Source of the DNA: an uncultured Acidobacteriia bacterium
GTDB lineage: Bacteria; Acidobacteriota; Terriglobia; Bryobacterales; Bryobacteraceae
DNA length: 64,000 bases
Assembly: GCA_903907865.1 (NCBI GenBank)
Contig: CAIVPR010000121.1
Coordinates: forward strand, 51,249-115,248
Direction: 5' to 3'
Shown: piece after piece, positions 25,528-34,430 of the stretch
Layout of the letters: every line of letters starts with the position of its first letter
Numbering within the stretch: the stretch's first letter is position 1
The notes under the pieces: generated by a model
Database searches by the model: none
What the model saw: the letters and a program-made list of their open reading frames with translations, nothing else
Told to the model about the DNA's origin: nothing
Position numbers and translations under genes: made by a program

Positions 25528-27270
25528 CTATTGAACGGCGATGGTCACGCTGGACTGCGCCGATGCCGTGCCAACCTGTAGTGTGACCGGAACTGCGGAG
25601 CCCGAGGCCACGCTCGCCGGGATTTGCACGTTGATCTGCGTCAAGCCTGCAACCGCGCCGGGCGCGGCGCCAGAGTAGGAGACCGTCGCCGGAATCCCAC
25701 CAATGGTCACTTTGACCGGCTGTACAGTTAATCCATAAGGCGCAACCGTCAGCTTTCCATCCACTCCACCCGGCGAAGTCTGACCGTCTCCGGTCACGAA
25801 CAGCGAGATGAACGATCCAGCCTTGGCGGGCTTGGACGCATTGTTCAGCGTGCCGTCTTGGTTCACCGCAGCGGCTTGTCCCGAGCCTGTCGAATCGGCA
25901 GTGAAGATGCCTGGTGCCGCCACGGCCGCCGGAAATGTTGTGGTGGCCGAGACGTTGCCGTTGTAGTTGACAGCCACATCGACCGAGGTCGAGCCGGCCA
26001 CACCGTAGGGCACGATGGCCGTCGCAAATCCAGCTGAAACCGTCAAAAGTGGTGCGGGGATGCCGTTGAAGTAGATGCGGTCGGACGCCAGGGTATTACC
26101 GATGGAACCGTTGGCCGCCGTGAAGGTTGCGGTGGCTGCGGGTCCAATGCTGGCACCAAAGACGGCCACGATCTCGCCAGGTGCAAGCGGGCCCTGTGTG
26201 CTGGAAGCCGCGTTCAATACCGCGCCCACAGAAAACGGCACCGGAGTCAATTTGCGCACGATCTGATTGTTTGTGTCGGCTATCAGGACATTGCCGGAGC
26301 CATCGACGGCAACGCCGGCCGGATGGTCGAGTTGCGCGTAGGTAGCCGCAGTGCCGTCCCCACCGTTGTAGCCCGCGACGCCGGTACCGGCGATGTTCAG
26401 GATGGTTCCGCTCGGAAGGACCTTGCGAATGAGTGGCGTCAACCCGTCGGCGAAATACAGGTTGCCGGCCTTGTCGACCGCCAAGCTCTGGGGTGCCACG
26501 TTGGTGGCTACCGTTCGGATGACGCCGTCCGTGCCCACCTTCCGGATGTTGGCGTTGACCACGTCGCCGATGTAGATGTTGCCTGCCGAATCCACGGCAA
26601 TCGACATCGGGCCGGCCAGATTCGCCTTCGTGGCGGACCCGCCGTCGCCCGAGTTACCCCAGGTTCCGCTTCCCGCAACTGTTGAAATGGTGCCGCCCGA
26701 CGCGGCGATCTTGCGGACCGACAAACTGCCGAAGTCGGCTACGTACAGGTTTCCGGCGCTGTCGAGAGCCAGACCCGCCGGGAACCAGAGCGAGGCGCTG
26801 GTGGCGGCCCCGCCGTCGCCAGTTGCGGCCTGTGTGCCGGTGCCGGCAATGGTGAAAATATTTCCGCTGAGGTCCACCTTCCGGACGCGGTTGTTGCCGG
26901 TGTCCGAGATGTAGATGTTGCCGGCGCTGTCGACCGTCAAACCATAGACCTGACTGAGCTTGGCGCTGGTGGCCGGCCCCTTGTCGCCATCGAACCCGGG
27001 GGTACCGGTGCCCGCGACCGTGGCGATGTTGCCAGTCGACAGCGTGACCATCCGTACGGCGTTGGTGTAGGAATCCGTGATGTAGTAGTTGCCCTTGCTG
27101 TCCAAGGCCAGCCGCGTTGGCTTGTACAACTGGGACCCGGTGGCGGCAATTCCTTCGCCGAAATATCCCTGTACCAGCGGGATGCCGGCCACGGTGTTGA
27201 TCACGTACTGCTGGGCTGAGGCGAGGCCGCTGGCAAGCAGCAGGGCGCCGGAGAACTGGAGAATCTTCAT
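25528..27270 (-). CDS. Secreted NHL-repeat protein with Solibacter-type C-terminal domain
   Basis: The protein has 580 residues. The signal peptide ends SGLASAQQ near residue 20. About 30-350 is an NHL beta-propeller, with recurring VDSAGNIYISDTGNNRVRKV and TIAGTGTxxxxGDGGxA units. The C-terminal 220 residues match the domain first described as expanded in Solibacter (TIGR03437 type): AVLNAASSTQGPLAPGEIVA, then FGASIGP and TQINVQIPASVASG. This domain is strong taxonomic evidence. Function is presumed extracellular binding. The start at 27270 was chosen for the signal peptide; an upstream frame extends to 27369 without one. Confidence 0.87.
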   Translation of the reverse strand: MKILQFSGALLLASGLASAQQYVINTVAGIPLVQGYFGEGIAATGSQLYKPTRLALDSKGNYYITDSYTNAVRMVTLSTGNIATVAGTGTPGFDGDKGPATSAKLSQVYGLTVDSAGNIYISDTGNNRVRKVDLSGNIFTIAGTGTQAATGDGGAATSASLWFPAGLALDSAGNLYVADFGSLSVRKIAASGGTISTVAGSGTWGNSGDGGSATKANLAGPMSIAVDSAGNIYIGDVVNANIRKVGTDGVIRTVATNVAPQSLAVDKAGNLYFADGLTPLIRKVLPSGTILNIAGTGVAGYNGGDGTAATYAQLDHPAGVAVDGSGNVLIADTNNQIVRKLTPVPFSVGAVLNAASSTQGPLAPGEIVAVFGASIGPAATATFTAANGSIGNTLASDRIYFNGIPAPLLTVSAGFATAIVPYGVAGSTSVDVAVNYNGNVSATTTFPAAVAAPGIFTADSTGSGQAAAVNQDGTLNNASKPAKAGSFISLFVTGDGQTSPGGVDGKLTVAPYGLTVQPVKVTIGGIPATVSYSGAAPGAVAGLTQINVQIPASVASGSAVPVTLQVGTASAQSSVTIAVQ

Positions 27271-27417
27271 TCGATGCGAATTCCGTTGGCGTGTCCGAAC
27301 CTGTTGGACGGCTGTATGGTCCGTCCCGTTGCGAAAAAACGGGTCGCAGGCGCGAAACACAACTGCCAAGATTGATCATAGCGCGGAAGTGTCGCGGCTC
27401 GCCCGAGTGGAAAGAAC

Positions 27418-28155
27418 GTGAGTGCGGGCCTAAAGTTTTCCGCCGGAGGTGCCGATGGTAAGGGTGTGTCCTCCATTGAGATGGAAATTCCGGTTCCGGC
27501 CCTTTGCGATCCCAGCCGTGGCACCCTCGCCGCAGCCCTCTCGACTGCCAGAAGGCGGGCTTCGGAGCAGTTGGGCTACGACAACCAGATCTCGGAGTTC
27601 CTCTACAAGTATTGGCAGTTGTCGTCCGCCGCCATGCCTGTTATCGAACGGGCGCTTCGAGTGTTCGCGGAAATAGCACCCGCGGCGAGGCTGCAAACAG
27701 CGTTCCGCGCGGCCGCTGACTGCCCCAATGCACGTGTCCGGTCGAAAGCGGTGCTCATACTGGGGCAAAGGATCGACAGCATCGCTCTGATCCGGCGGTT
27801 CCTGGCTGATGCCGACGCGCGTGTCCGGGCCAACACCGTGGAAATCCTTTGGGGGCGAAAGCCTGACGAAGTGCTGCCGATTTTCATGTCGGCGTTGACC
27901 GACCTTCACCACCGGGTTGCGGCGAACGCGTTGTACGGGTTGCACGCCATCGACGCCGCAAAGTGCATTGCGAGGGTGGGCGCGTTCGCCAGCCATATGC
28001 ACCCGAGGTTCCGAGGTGCGGCTGCTTGGGTTGTCGGCAAGGTGGGGGACAAGAGGAACGTCGGGTTGCTGAAACCTTTGCTGGTCGACCCAAACGCTGA
28101 TGTCAGGCGTTCGGCTTCCAAGGCGGTGGGCATGTTGCGGGCGGCTGCCGCGTGA
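27418..28155 (+). CDS. HEAT-repeat protein, cytoplasmic
   Basis: The protein has 245 residues and no signal peptide. From about residue 95 it consists of HEAT/PBS-lyase-like helix pairs such as VRSKAVLILGQRIDSIALIR, VRANTVEILWG, VAANALYGLHAIDAAKCIAR, FRGAAAWVVGKVGDKRNVGL and VRRSASKAVGML. GTG is preceded by GGAAAGAAC. It differs from the secreted HEAT proteins at 1.3-3.6 kb. It lies between divergent NHL and convergent GH28 genes and is likely a lone protein-interaction module. No partner can be named. Confidence 0.75.
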   Translation: MSAGLKFSAGGADGKGVSSIEMEIPVPALCDPSRGTLAAALSTARRRASEQLGYDNQISEFLYKYWQLSSAAMPVIERALRVFAEIAPAARLQTAFRAAADCPNARVRSKAVLILGQRIDSIALIRRFLADADARVRANTVEILWGRKPDEVLPIFMSALTDLHHRVAANALYGLHAIDAAKCIARVGAFASHMHPRFRGAAAWVVGKVGDKRNVGLLKPLLVDPNADVRRSASKAVGMLRAAAA

Positions 28156-28160
28156 GTATG

Positions 28161-29498
28161 CTACTTCGATTCGCCGGGAAACGGTGGAAAGGCGCCGACG
28201 CAAGACTTTGGCTCGGTCGGCGCGGATTTGCCATCGAAACGGACATTGGGACCCGACACGACGAGATTGAAAGGGCCCGGTCCAACCGAAATGTCCGCCT
28301 CTTTGGCAGCGGACTTGATGGCTGCGGAATCGTTGAAAACCACGTTGTCGAACCGAATGGCGAGGCGGTGCGTTCCGTCGAAGCCGTTGAGGGAGACCTT
28401 GCCGCCACCCTCGATGCGAGTGTTCCGGACCACGACGTCGCGGAATTCCGGCAGCTTGTCCCTGGCCTCGCCGAAGTACGAGTAGTTGGTGTCCATCAGG
28501 ATCGGGTTCTTGGTAGCCCGGATGCAGACTCCGTCGTAGACGACATCCTGTACCAGCCCCCCGCGGCTGGAGTTCGATTTGATGCGGAGCCCGTTGTCGG
28601 CCCCGTCGATGGAGAGGTTGGTGACGAGTATCCGGCTCGCGCCGCCATCGGTCTCGCTGCCGATCGACATGCCGTGCCCGGTGTAGAAGTGGTTGTCCGA
28701 AACCGTAATGTTGGTCGTCGGGGCACCCTTGCCAGCCTTGATCGCCACTTGGTCGTCGCCCGTGTGGATGAAGTTGCGGGTGATGGTGACGTTGGTGGAG
28801 TTGCCGGGGTCGATGCCGTCCGTGTTCCGCGCCTTCTGCGGCGACCAGACTTTTACGCCCCAAACCGTCAACCCGTTGCCCGCGCTGTACGAGACGTGGA
28901 AATTGGGGGAGTTGCGGAGGGTGATCCGGTAGAGGGTGAAATTGTCGCAGCGGTTCAGGATCAGCAATCTCGGGTTGTTCTGGCTGCCTCCTTTCCGCGC
29001 CTGTTCGGCCAAGTCCCACCAGGAGCCGGTTTGCCCGAGGATTGGCTCGCCACCTTGGCCGTCGATCACGCCGTCGCCCATCACGCCTGCGTCGGAAACG
29101 CCGTCGCCGTTGATCAGGGCAAGGCAGCCATGCCCCTTTTCTGTGATGGTGCCGCAGACGCCGGGTTGGCGGTCGTAGAAGCGGGGATTCCGGGAGGCCA
29201 GCAACGTCACGCCGCTGTCGACGAGCAGGGTCACACCTTTCCGGAGTTGCAGCGGACCCGACAAAAACACCGCGTGGCCGACAGACGCTTCGAGGCGGAC
29301 TGCTTTTCCGGGGCTGCAGGCGTCCAGGGCGCGTTGGATGCGCAGGGTGTCGGGTTGGGCCTCGCCCGCCCCCGCGACGGCGTTCAAAGACGCGCAAGGG
29401 GCCGGGAACGAGGGTTCCTTCACGCTCTTGGTGTCTTGAGCGGGCGCGATGGCCGGAATCAGGCACAGAATGAACACGGCCGCGAGAGGAAGGCGCAT
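28161..29498 (-). CDS. Secreted glycoside hydrolase family 28 (polygalacturonase-like)
   Basis: The protein has 445 residues with a signal peptide (LCLIPAIAPAQ). It is a right-handed beta-helix. The GH28 catalytic triad region is visible: NTDGIDPGNS, then TGDDQVAIKAG with the Asp pair, then GHGMSIGSE. An R-x-K pair (LRIKSNSSRGG) follows. GH28 enzymes hydrolyse galacturonan or rhamnogalacturonan of pectin by inversion. It is divergent from an esterase gene, which suggests joint attack on plant cell wall. GATAAT lies 6 nt before the ATG. Confidence 0.92.
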   Translation of the reverse strand: MRLPLAAVFILCLIPAIAPAQDTKSVKEPSFPAPCASLNAVAGAGEAQPDTLRIQRALDACSPGKAVRLEASVGHAVFLSGPLQLRKGVTLLVDSGVTLLASRNPRFYDRQPGVCGTITEKGHGCLALINGDGVSDAGVMGDGVIDGQGGEPILGQTGSWWDLAEQARKGGSQNNPRLLILNRCDNFTLYRITLRNSPNFHVSYSAGNGLTVWGVKVWSPQKARNTDGIDPGNSTNVTITRNFIHTGDDQVAIKAGKGAPTTNITVSDNHFYTGHGMSIGSETDGGASRILVTNLSIDGADNGLRIKSNSSRGGLVQDVVYDGVCIRATKNPILMDTNYSYFGEARDKLPEFRDVVVRNTRIEGGGKVSLNGFDGTHRLAIRFDNVVFNDSAAIKSAAKEADISVGPGPFNLVVSGPNVRFDGKSAPTEPKSCVGAFPPFPGESK

Positions 29499-29504
29499 AC
29501 TCCG

Positions 29505-29534
29505 ATTATCGGCAATCGGCGTCGGTGATAGCAT
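29505..29534. promoter_or_regulatory. Divergent compact promoters of GH28 and esterase genes
   Basis: Reverse strand: GATAAT (29510-29505) is 6 nt from the GH28 ATG. Forward strand: TAGCAT (29529-29534) is 9 nt from the esterase ATG at 29544. The whole space between start codons is about 45 nt, so both promoters must nearly touch. Confidence 0.4.
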
Positions 29535-29543
29535 ATGGAGCCT

Positions 29544-30776
29544 ATGGAACGAAAACTCTCGTTGATGAAAAACACGGTCGCCAGCCTGCTTCTGGCCACT
29601 GCCCTGACCGCCACGCTGTCGGCCCAGGGACCCGGACGGGGTGGCCCTCCGGTGAAGTCGCCCGAGGTCGGGCCGGACAACAAGGTCACGCTCCGGCTGC
29701 GCGCCCCGCAGGCAACCGCCGTGTTCACGACCCTCGGCGGCCGGACAGCCATGACCAAGGATGAACAGGGCGTATGGAGCGCCACCGTGGGCCCGTTCGA
29801 ACCCGACTACTACGGCTACGGATTCATCGTAGACGGCGTTTCCCTGCCGGACCCTGTGAACCCCATGGTCAAGCCCTCGGTCACGGGCGGCTTCGAAACG
29901 CTGGCCCATGTCCCGGGACCGGCAACACTGAGCTGGGAATCCGCAAACGTGCCCCACGGGACGATCACGCACCACTTCTACCATTCGGCGCTGATCGGCG
30001 ACGACCGCGATTTCTACGTCTACACGCCGCCGAACTACGACCCGGCTGCAAAGACCCTCTACCCGGTGTTGTACCTGTTCCACGGACTGGGAGACGACGC
30101 CAGCGGGTGGACGACCGCGGGCCGTGCAAACACCATCCTCGACAACCTGATCGCCCAGGGCAAGGCCAAGCCGATGATCATGGTCAACACGTTGGGATAC
30201 GGGGTGCCGAATCCGAGGGAGGGCTTGGGAGCCGTCATGGGTGAACCGGAAAAGCAGTTCTCCAATTTCAGCGGAGCAGTGTTGGGCGAAGTTCTCCCCG
30301 TGGTCGAGAAGAACTACCGGGTGGCCAAGGACCGGAATTCCCGCGCGGTCGCCGGGCTATCCATGGGTGGGGCCGAGACGTTCTACGTTGGCCTCAACAA
30401 CCTCGACAAGTTCGCATATGTCGCAGGTTTCAGCAGCGCGTTCGTGATGTATCCGGGAGCGCGGGGCAACGGCGGCGGTCGGGGTGGAGCCGGGGCGGCC
30501 AACGCCGGTGCGGGACGCGGCGCGGCGCCACCACCGATGGATCCTTCCGTTTTTGAGAAGGCGTTTCCCGCTTTGGACGCGAAGGCCGCGTCGCGATTGA
30601 AGCTCCTCTACGTCGCGTGCGGTGTTGACGACGGCTTGCTGGGTTCTAACCGCGCCTTCAAGGACTTCCTCAAGTCCAAGGGGATCGAATTCAAAGACGT
30701 GGAAACTCCGGGTGCGCACACTTGGATGGTTTGGCGGCGAAACCTGACCGAGATCGCGCCGCTTTTGTTCCGATGA
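29544..30776 (+). CDS. Secreted esterase with N-terminal CBM48-like domain (enterochelin/feruloyl esterase type)
   Basis: The protein has 410 residues. Signal peptide to about TATLSAQ (residue 28). An early Ig-like CBM48 region follows (VTLRLRAPQATAVFTTL, VWSATVGPFEPDYYGY). Then an alpha/beta hydrolase of the esterase D group: YPVLYLFHGLGDDASGW with the oxyanion site, nucleophile elbow AGLSMGGAE, and His in GAHTWMVWRRNL near the end. A Gly/Ala-rich insert (GNGGGRGGAGAANAG) lies before the acid residue. Such enzymes release ferulate or acetate from hemicellulose. Three in-frame ATGs (29535, 29544, 29565) exist; 29544 gives a positively charged signal-peptide start. Confidence 0.85.
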   Translation: MERKLSLMKNTVASLLLATALTATLSAQGPGRGGPPVKSPEVGPDNKVTLRLRAPQATAVFTTLGGRTAMTKDEQGVWSATVGPFEPDYYGYGFIVDGVSLPDPVNPMVKPSVTGGFETLAHVPGPATLSWESANVPHGTITHHFYHSALIGDDRDFYVYTPPNYDPAAKTLYPVLYLFHGLGDDASGWTTAGRANTILDNLIAQGKAKPMIMVNTLGYGVPNPREGLGAVMGEPEKQFSNFSGAVLGEVLPVVEKNYRVAKDRNSRAVAGLSMGGAETFYVGLNNLDKFAYVAGFSSAFVMYPGARGNGGGRGGAGAANAGAGRGAAPPPMDPSVFEKAFPALDAKAASRLKLLYVACGVDDGLLGSNRAFKDFLKSKGIEFKDVETPGAHTWMVWRRNLTEIAPLLFR

Positions 30777-30801
30777 TGCGGTTCAACTGATTGGGCCGCC
30801 G

Positions 30802-32427
30802 CTACTCTTTTGGAATCTTGTCCAGAACCGCGGCGGCTTCGTCGATCTTGTCCTGACGGTAGAGGACACTGGCTAGACCCTTCAACGCGTCGGTGTTGGA
30901 GGGTTCGGCCTTGACGACTTGGCGATAGAGATCTTCCGCCATCTGGTAGTCCTTGCGTTCCGCGGCTTCCTGCGCGGCCAGCAGCTTGGTTTTCGGATCG
31001 GCGTCGGCAGCGGGCTTGACCGGCTTCGGGGTACCCACGATGGCGTTCTCGGCCGATTGCGGACGGGCCGCGCGATTGGCCAGTTTGAACGCACCCCAGC
31101 CGAGCAGGCCCAGAATCGCCGAGATGCCCGCGACGGCCCAAATCTTCTTGGCAATCCGCTTCCAGTCCACCGGCGGCTCCGACGACCGTGCCTTGCGGCG
31201 GGGCGGCGGCATCACTTCCGGTTCTTCTTCGTCGCCTTCGGATTCTGCCTGTTCCCGTCGCTGCCGTTCCAGCCGGGCAGGCAGTTCGCGTGCCAGTTTG
31301 TCAACGCCGGTTATCAGGCGACTGAGATTGTCTTCGGTCCGCGCCGACGACTCCCTCAATTGGTTCATCGCCTCCGCCTGCCGGGTCATATCCTGTTCCA
31401 AGGCCGAGACCCGCTTGACGATCTTCGTCTGAACGTTCTTGACGAAGCTTTCCAGCGTCTTGACGTGGGTTTCCTCGATCTCCTGCTGCAGCTTGCCCGA
31501 CATCTGCTCGAAGCGCTTTGTGACGGCCTCCTCGATCATCTCGGGAAGGAAGCTTTCCAAGTTGTCGACCTGCCGGGCCATGTCGTAGCGTCCGCCCACC
31601 GAATCAGCGAGTTGGGAAGACAGCCAGCGGCGTGGATTTTCGGGCAGGGCGAGTGCCCCAACCTCCATCTCCTCCACACGGGAGTCGATTTCATCCAAGC
31701 GGTCGAGAATGGGGCGCAAGCCCTCGGCGACCATGCCCATGAGTTCGTAGTCGCGCTCGTCCATGTCGGGCGAAGCGAGGTCTTCCCGAAAGCGTTCGCG
31801 GGTAGTGGCGTCCCTGCGCCCGGCCACCCGGCGGCGCTTGGGGCGTCCAGCTCTCTCAGGACGCGGCTCAGGCTCCTCGCCCGGCTCGCCATTCTCAGAG
31901 TCGCCGAAAATCCGCGACAGGTTGGAGCGCTGGCCTTCGGACGGCGCAGGCTGATAGGAGGGGGTCTCCGCGGCGCTCGGACGCCGGGGTTCTTCCAGCA
32001 GGTGGCGGTCGCGTCCGTCCCGACGGAGCTGCGGTGAAAAATACTGGCCGCCGTCCCGCACATAGGAGATCGCGTCCACCAAATGCCGGGCCGGACCGTT
32101 CTTGAGCAAGTAGCCGTCGCCACCGGCGCGCACTACCTCTCGGATGATCTCATCCTCGTCGGTGTCCGCCATGATGACGACCTTGGTTCCCAACATTTCC
32201 GAGCGCACCCGGCGGATGATCTCGATGCCGTGGATCTTGGGAAGGTTGAGGTCTATGACGGCAACATGGGGTCGACGCGCGCGCAATTCGGCCATTGCCC
32301 CGTCGCCGTCGGCGGTGCTGGCCACCACTTCGAACTCGTCGACACTGGAAAGGACTGCTGCAAGGCCATCGCGGCGGAGGGCGTCTTCGTCTGCCAGAAG
32401 AACCGTGACTTTGGAGGTGGCTGCCAT
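30802..32427 (-). CDS. Receiver domain - coiled coil - transmembrane - TPR protein
   Basis: The protein has 541 residues with an unusual architecture. Residues 1-125 are a response-regulator receiver: LLADEDALRRDGL, acceptor Asp in VAVIDLNLPKIHG, and switch Lys in GYLLKNGPARHL. No DNA-binding domain follows. Instead there is a charged Arg/Glu/Pro linker, a coiled coil to about 380, a basic/Pro-rich stretch, one transmembrane helix at about 430-450 (WAVAGISAILGLLGWGAF), and a TPR segment at about 485-541 (DYQMAEDLYRQVVKAEPS). The receiver closely resembles that of the NarL-type regulator at 33780-34418, and residues about 323-379 resemble the neighbouring coiled-coil protein. It may carry a phosphorylation signal to a membrane or periplasmic complex rather than to DNA. 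Confidence 0.82.
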   Translation of the reverse strand: MAATSKVTVLLADEDALRRDGLAAVLSSVDEFEVVASTADGDGAMAELRARRPHVAVIDLNLPKIHGIEIIRRVRSEMLGTKVVIMADTDEDEIIREVVRAGGDGYLLKNGPARHLVDAISYVRDGGQYFSPQLRRDGRDRHLLEEPRRPSAAETPSYQPAPSEGQRSNLSRIFGDSENGEPGEEPEPRPERAGRPKRRRVAGRRDATTRERFREDLASPDMDERDYELMGMVAEGLRPILDRLDEIDSRVEEMEVGALALPENPRRWLSSQLADSVGGRYDMARQVDNLESFLPEMIEEAVTKRFEQMSGKLQQEIEETHVKTLESFVKNVQTKIVKRVSALEQDMTRQAEAMNQLRESSARTEDNLSRLITGVDKLARELPARLERQRREQAESEGDEEEPEVMPPPRRKARSSEPPVDWKRIAKKIWAVAGISAILGLLGWGAFKLANRAARPQSAENAIVGTPKPVKPAADADPKTKLLAAQEAAERKDYQMAEDLYRQVVKAEPSNTDALKGLASVLYRQDKIDEAAAVLDKIPKE

Positions 32428-32511
32428 GGCGGCTATTTGTAGGTCCGCTCCATCTGTATCACCACATTCTAACGCGGTCCACTACCATGAGGTGTTCTGA
32501 AGGCCCCGGCA

Positions 32512-33291
32512 TCATCCAAAGAAGCTCCAACGCCGGGACTTCGGCTTCTCCGTGGCCGCGGGGGCTGGCTGCGGTGCCACTGGCGACGGCGATCGGATTT
32601 CCGCCACCGCTGCAGCCTCGACACCGGCTACCGGCAGGTCCGCGTCCGGCAGCGTGGAAGCCGGTGCAGACGGAACCACCTTGTCTGGAACTGGCTCCGG
32701 TGGCGCGGCACTCGCCGGACTGCCTTTCTGCGGCTGGACCGCTTGTGTTGTCGAGTCACGCGCCGCGATCAGGCGGTCCAACCCGGTAAGCAGGCGCTGC
32801 ATGCTGCGCTCGGTGTGTTCGGACGACTCCCGAAGTTCCGACATCACGTTCGCCTGGCGGGAAATTTCCTGCTCCAACCGCGAGATCCTGACGATCACCC
32901 TCTTCTGCACGCTGTCGACAAAGGCGTCCAGCGTGTCCTTCTGCGCCTCCTCGACAACCGCCTGTAGCGTACCCTCCGCCGAAGCGACTTGGCGGCGGAT
33001 CTCGTGGCCGATCCAGGACTCCAATTCAGTGTGTAGTCTTTCGCTGCGGTTTGTGATTCGTCCCAGCCCGGTTTCCGACGCGGCCAAGCGGGTGCGCAAG
33101 GCTTCAGCGTCCGTGCGTTGGGAGTCGAGCCGCTGTTTCATGCCCGGCAGCGCGCCCCCGCCGCCACTTGGAAACGCGGCCGAGGGCTTGGCGTGCCTGT
33201 CGAAACGCGCCAAACGGCTCTCGATCATGTCGAGACGGTTGGTCAGGCGCTCCGCAATCCGCTGCTGTTCTGTCTTGTCGGCTCCTGGCAT
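32512..33291 (-). CDS. Coiled-coil protein sharing the central domain of the receiver-TPR protein
   Basis: The protein has 259 residues and no transmembrane helix. Residues 1-175 are helical with heptad-like spacing (RLTNRLDMIESRLARFD, LEQEISRQANVMSELRESS). The last 80 residues are Pro/Ala-rich and disordered, ending SRRWSFFG. Residues 119-175 align without gaps to about 323-379 of the receiver-TPR protein, with 28 of 57 identical by hand count, including QxLRESSxxTE and RLxTGxDxL. It probably forms hetero-oligomers with that protein. AGGTGG precedes the chosen ATG; an in-frame GTG at 33342 is an alternative. It lies 84 nt upstream of the receiver gene on the same strand. Confidence 0.72.
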   Translation of the reverse strand: MPGADKTEQQRIAERLTNRLDMIESRLARFDRHAKPSAAFPSGGGGALPGMKQRLDSQRTDAEALRTRLAASETGLGRITNRSERLHTELESWIGHEIRRQVASAEGTLQAVVEEAQKDTLDAFVDSVQKRVIVRISRLEQEISRQANVMSELRESSEHTERSMQRLLTGLDRLIAARDSTTQAVQPQKGSPASAAPPEPVPDKVVPSAPASTLPDADLPVAGVEAAAVAEIRSPSPVAPQPAPAATEKPKSRRWSFFG

Positions 33292-33438
33292 CGCCACCCA
33301 CCTTGCGTTGTTTTCGGTAGTCCCGCCCGGCCGATTCGCCACGGACCCCCGCCATCACGTATTATAGATTACAAATGCACAGGGCCAGATGTTCAGTCGT
33401 CGAACGAATCAGTGATATCTGATACCCTCAGGAGAATC

Positions 33439-33747
33439 ATGAAGCGCGGAGCATCGAACAACACAGACACACCGGGAACGCAAGGCGTTCAGGTCACAAT
33501 CGCCCAACTGAGGCGCTGCAACGAGGTTCAGAGCGAGGTCATAGCGGTATTGGAGGAGTACATCCGCACCTCGGCTGGCATCGGATTCGAGGACGACGAT
33601 TCCGTGATGGGCTATGGCAATGGCTACATCTTGGAGTTGGAGTACTTGGAAGCTCGACTCGCCAAGCTGGAGGGCGTGATCGAATCGTTCGAGAAGTACG
33701 AACGAATCGCAGCCTCCAGCCTTGGGCTGGGAGTTGAACTCGCCTAG
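33439..33747 (+). CDS. Small coiled-coil protein of unknown function
   Basis: The protein has 102 residues. CAGGAGAA is an excellent ribosome site before the ATG. About residues 20-45 (VTIAQLRRCNEVQSEVIAVL) and 65-95 (ILELEYLEARLAKLEGVIES) are amphipathic helices; the middle is acidic (GFEDDDSVMGYGNG). No family is recognised. It is divergent from the coiled-coil protein and convergent with the NarL regulator, inside the signalling island, so an adaptor role is possible but unproven. Confidence 0.62.
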   Translation: MKRGASNNTDTPGTQGVQVTIAQLRRCNEVQSEVIAVLEEYIRTSAGIGFEDDDSVMGYGNGYILELEYLEARLAKLEGVIESFEKYERIAASSLGLGVELA

Positions 33748-33779
33748 CTGGGCACCACGGAAGTAGGCAGGATGGTGGG

Positions 33780-34418
33780 CTAATGGGGGTTGCGCTCGAC
33801 CGCAAAACGGACGAGACCCGCGATGCCATCGACTGACAACTTGCGGAGAATACTGGACCGATACGTGTCGACCGTCTTCGGACTGATGTCGAGAAGCCGA
33901 GCTATGTCCCGCGGACGGCGGCCCTCAGCCAAATACACGAACACTTCGTGCTCGCGTTTGCTGAGGTTGGCCAGCTTGTCGGTGGCGCTCGGGCCCTTTC
34001 CGTCGTCGGCAGGTGACAGCAGAGGCGTTACGTAACGGCCGCCGTCGACGATGTAGCTGATTGCGTCGAAAAGATGGCGGGCCGGTCCGTCTTTCAAGAC
34101 GTAGCCATCGGCTCCACAGCGAAACAGTTCACGGACGATGTTCTGGTCCCGGCAAATCGAAAGCACGATCAGTTTGGTGGGACAGGAGGTTTGGCGGATC
34201 CGTTGGATGACCTCCAGGCCGCCCATCTTGGGCATGTTCAAGTCCAGAACGGCGAACTGGGGCACCAAGTCGAGGATCATTTCGACCGCAGCTTGACCGT
34301 CACCGCATTCGCCGACAATCTCCAAGTCCGGCCTGGCCCTGCAAAATGCGGAAATGCCCTCCCGGACGATGCCGTGATCGTCTGCTAAAACTAGCGTTTT
34401 TGGTGCCGTAGTCGTCAT
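33780..34418 (-). CDS. NarL/LuxR-family response regulator
   Basis: The protein has 212 residues. The receiver covers 1-125 with VLADDHGIVREGI, acceptor Asp in FAVLDLNMPKMGG and Lys in GYVLKDGPARH. The LuxR helix-turn-helix covers about 145-205, with NLSKREHEVFVYLAEGRRPR and SPKTVDTYRSSILRKL. The sensor kinase gene ends 12 nt upstream on the same strand, so this is its cognate regulator. Its receiver shares the GPARHLxDAISYxxDGGxY segment with the receiver-TPR protein next door, so the kinase could signal to both. Confidence 0.93.
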   Translation of the reverse strand: MTTTAPKTLVLADDHGIVREGISAFCRARPDLEIVGECGDGQAAVEMILDLVPQFAVLDLNMPKMGGLEVIQRIRQTSCPTKLIVLSICRDQNIVRELFRCGADGYVLKDGPARHLFDAISYIVDGGRYVTPLLSPADDGKGPSATDKLANLSKREHEVFVYLAEGRRPRDIARLLDISPKTVDTYRSSILRKLSVDGIAGLVRFAVERNPH

Positions 34419-34430
34419 GGTCTTTTGGCC

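Noticed and set aside
27430..29466. Reverse-strand frame of 678 codons covering the HEAT gene and GH28
   Set aside because: It is the wrong phase of the GH28 gene; the true frame gives an intact signal peptide and catalytic motifs.
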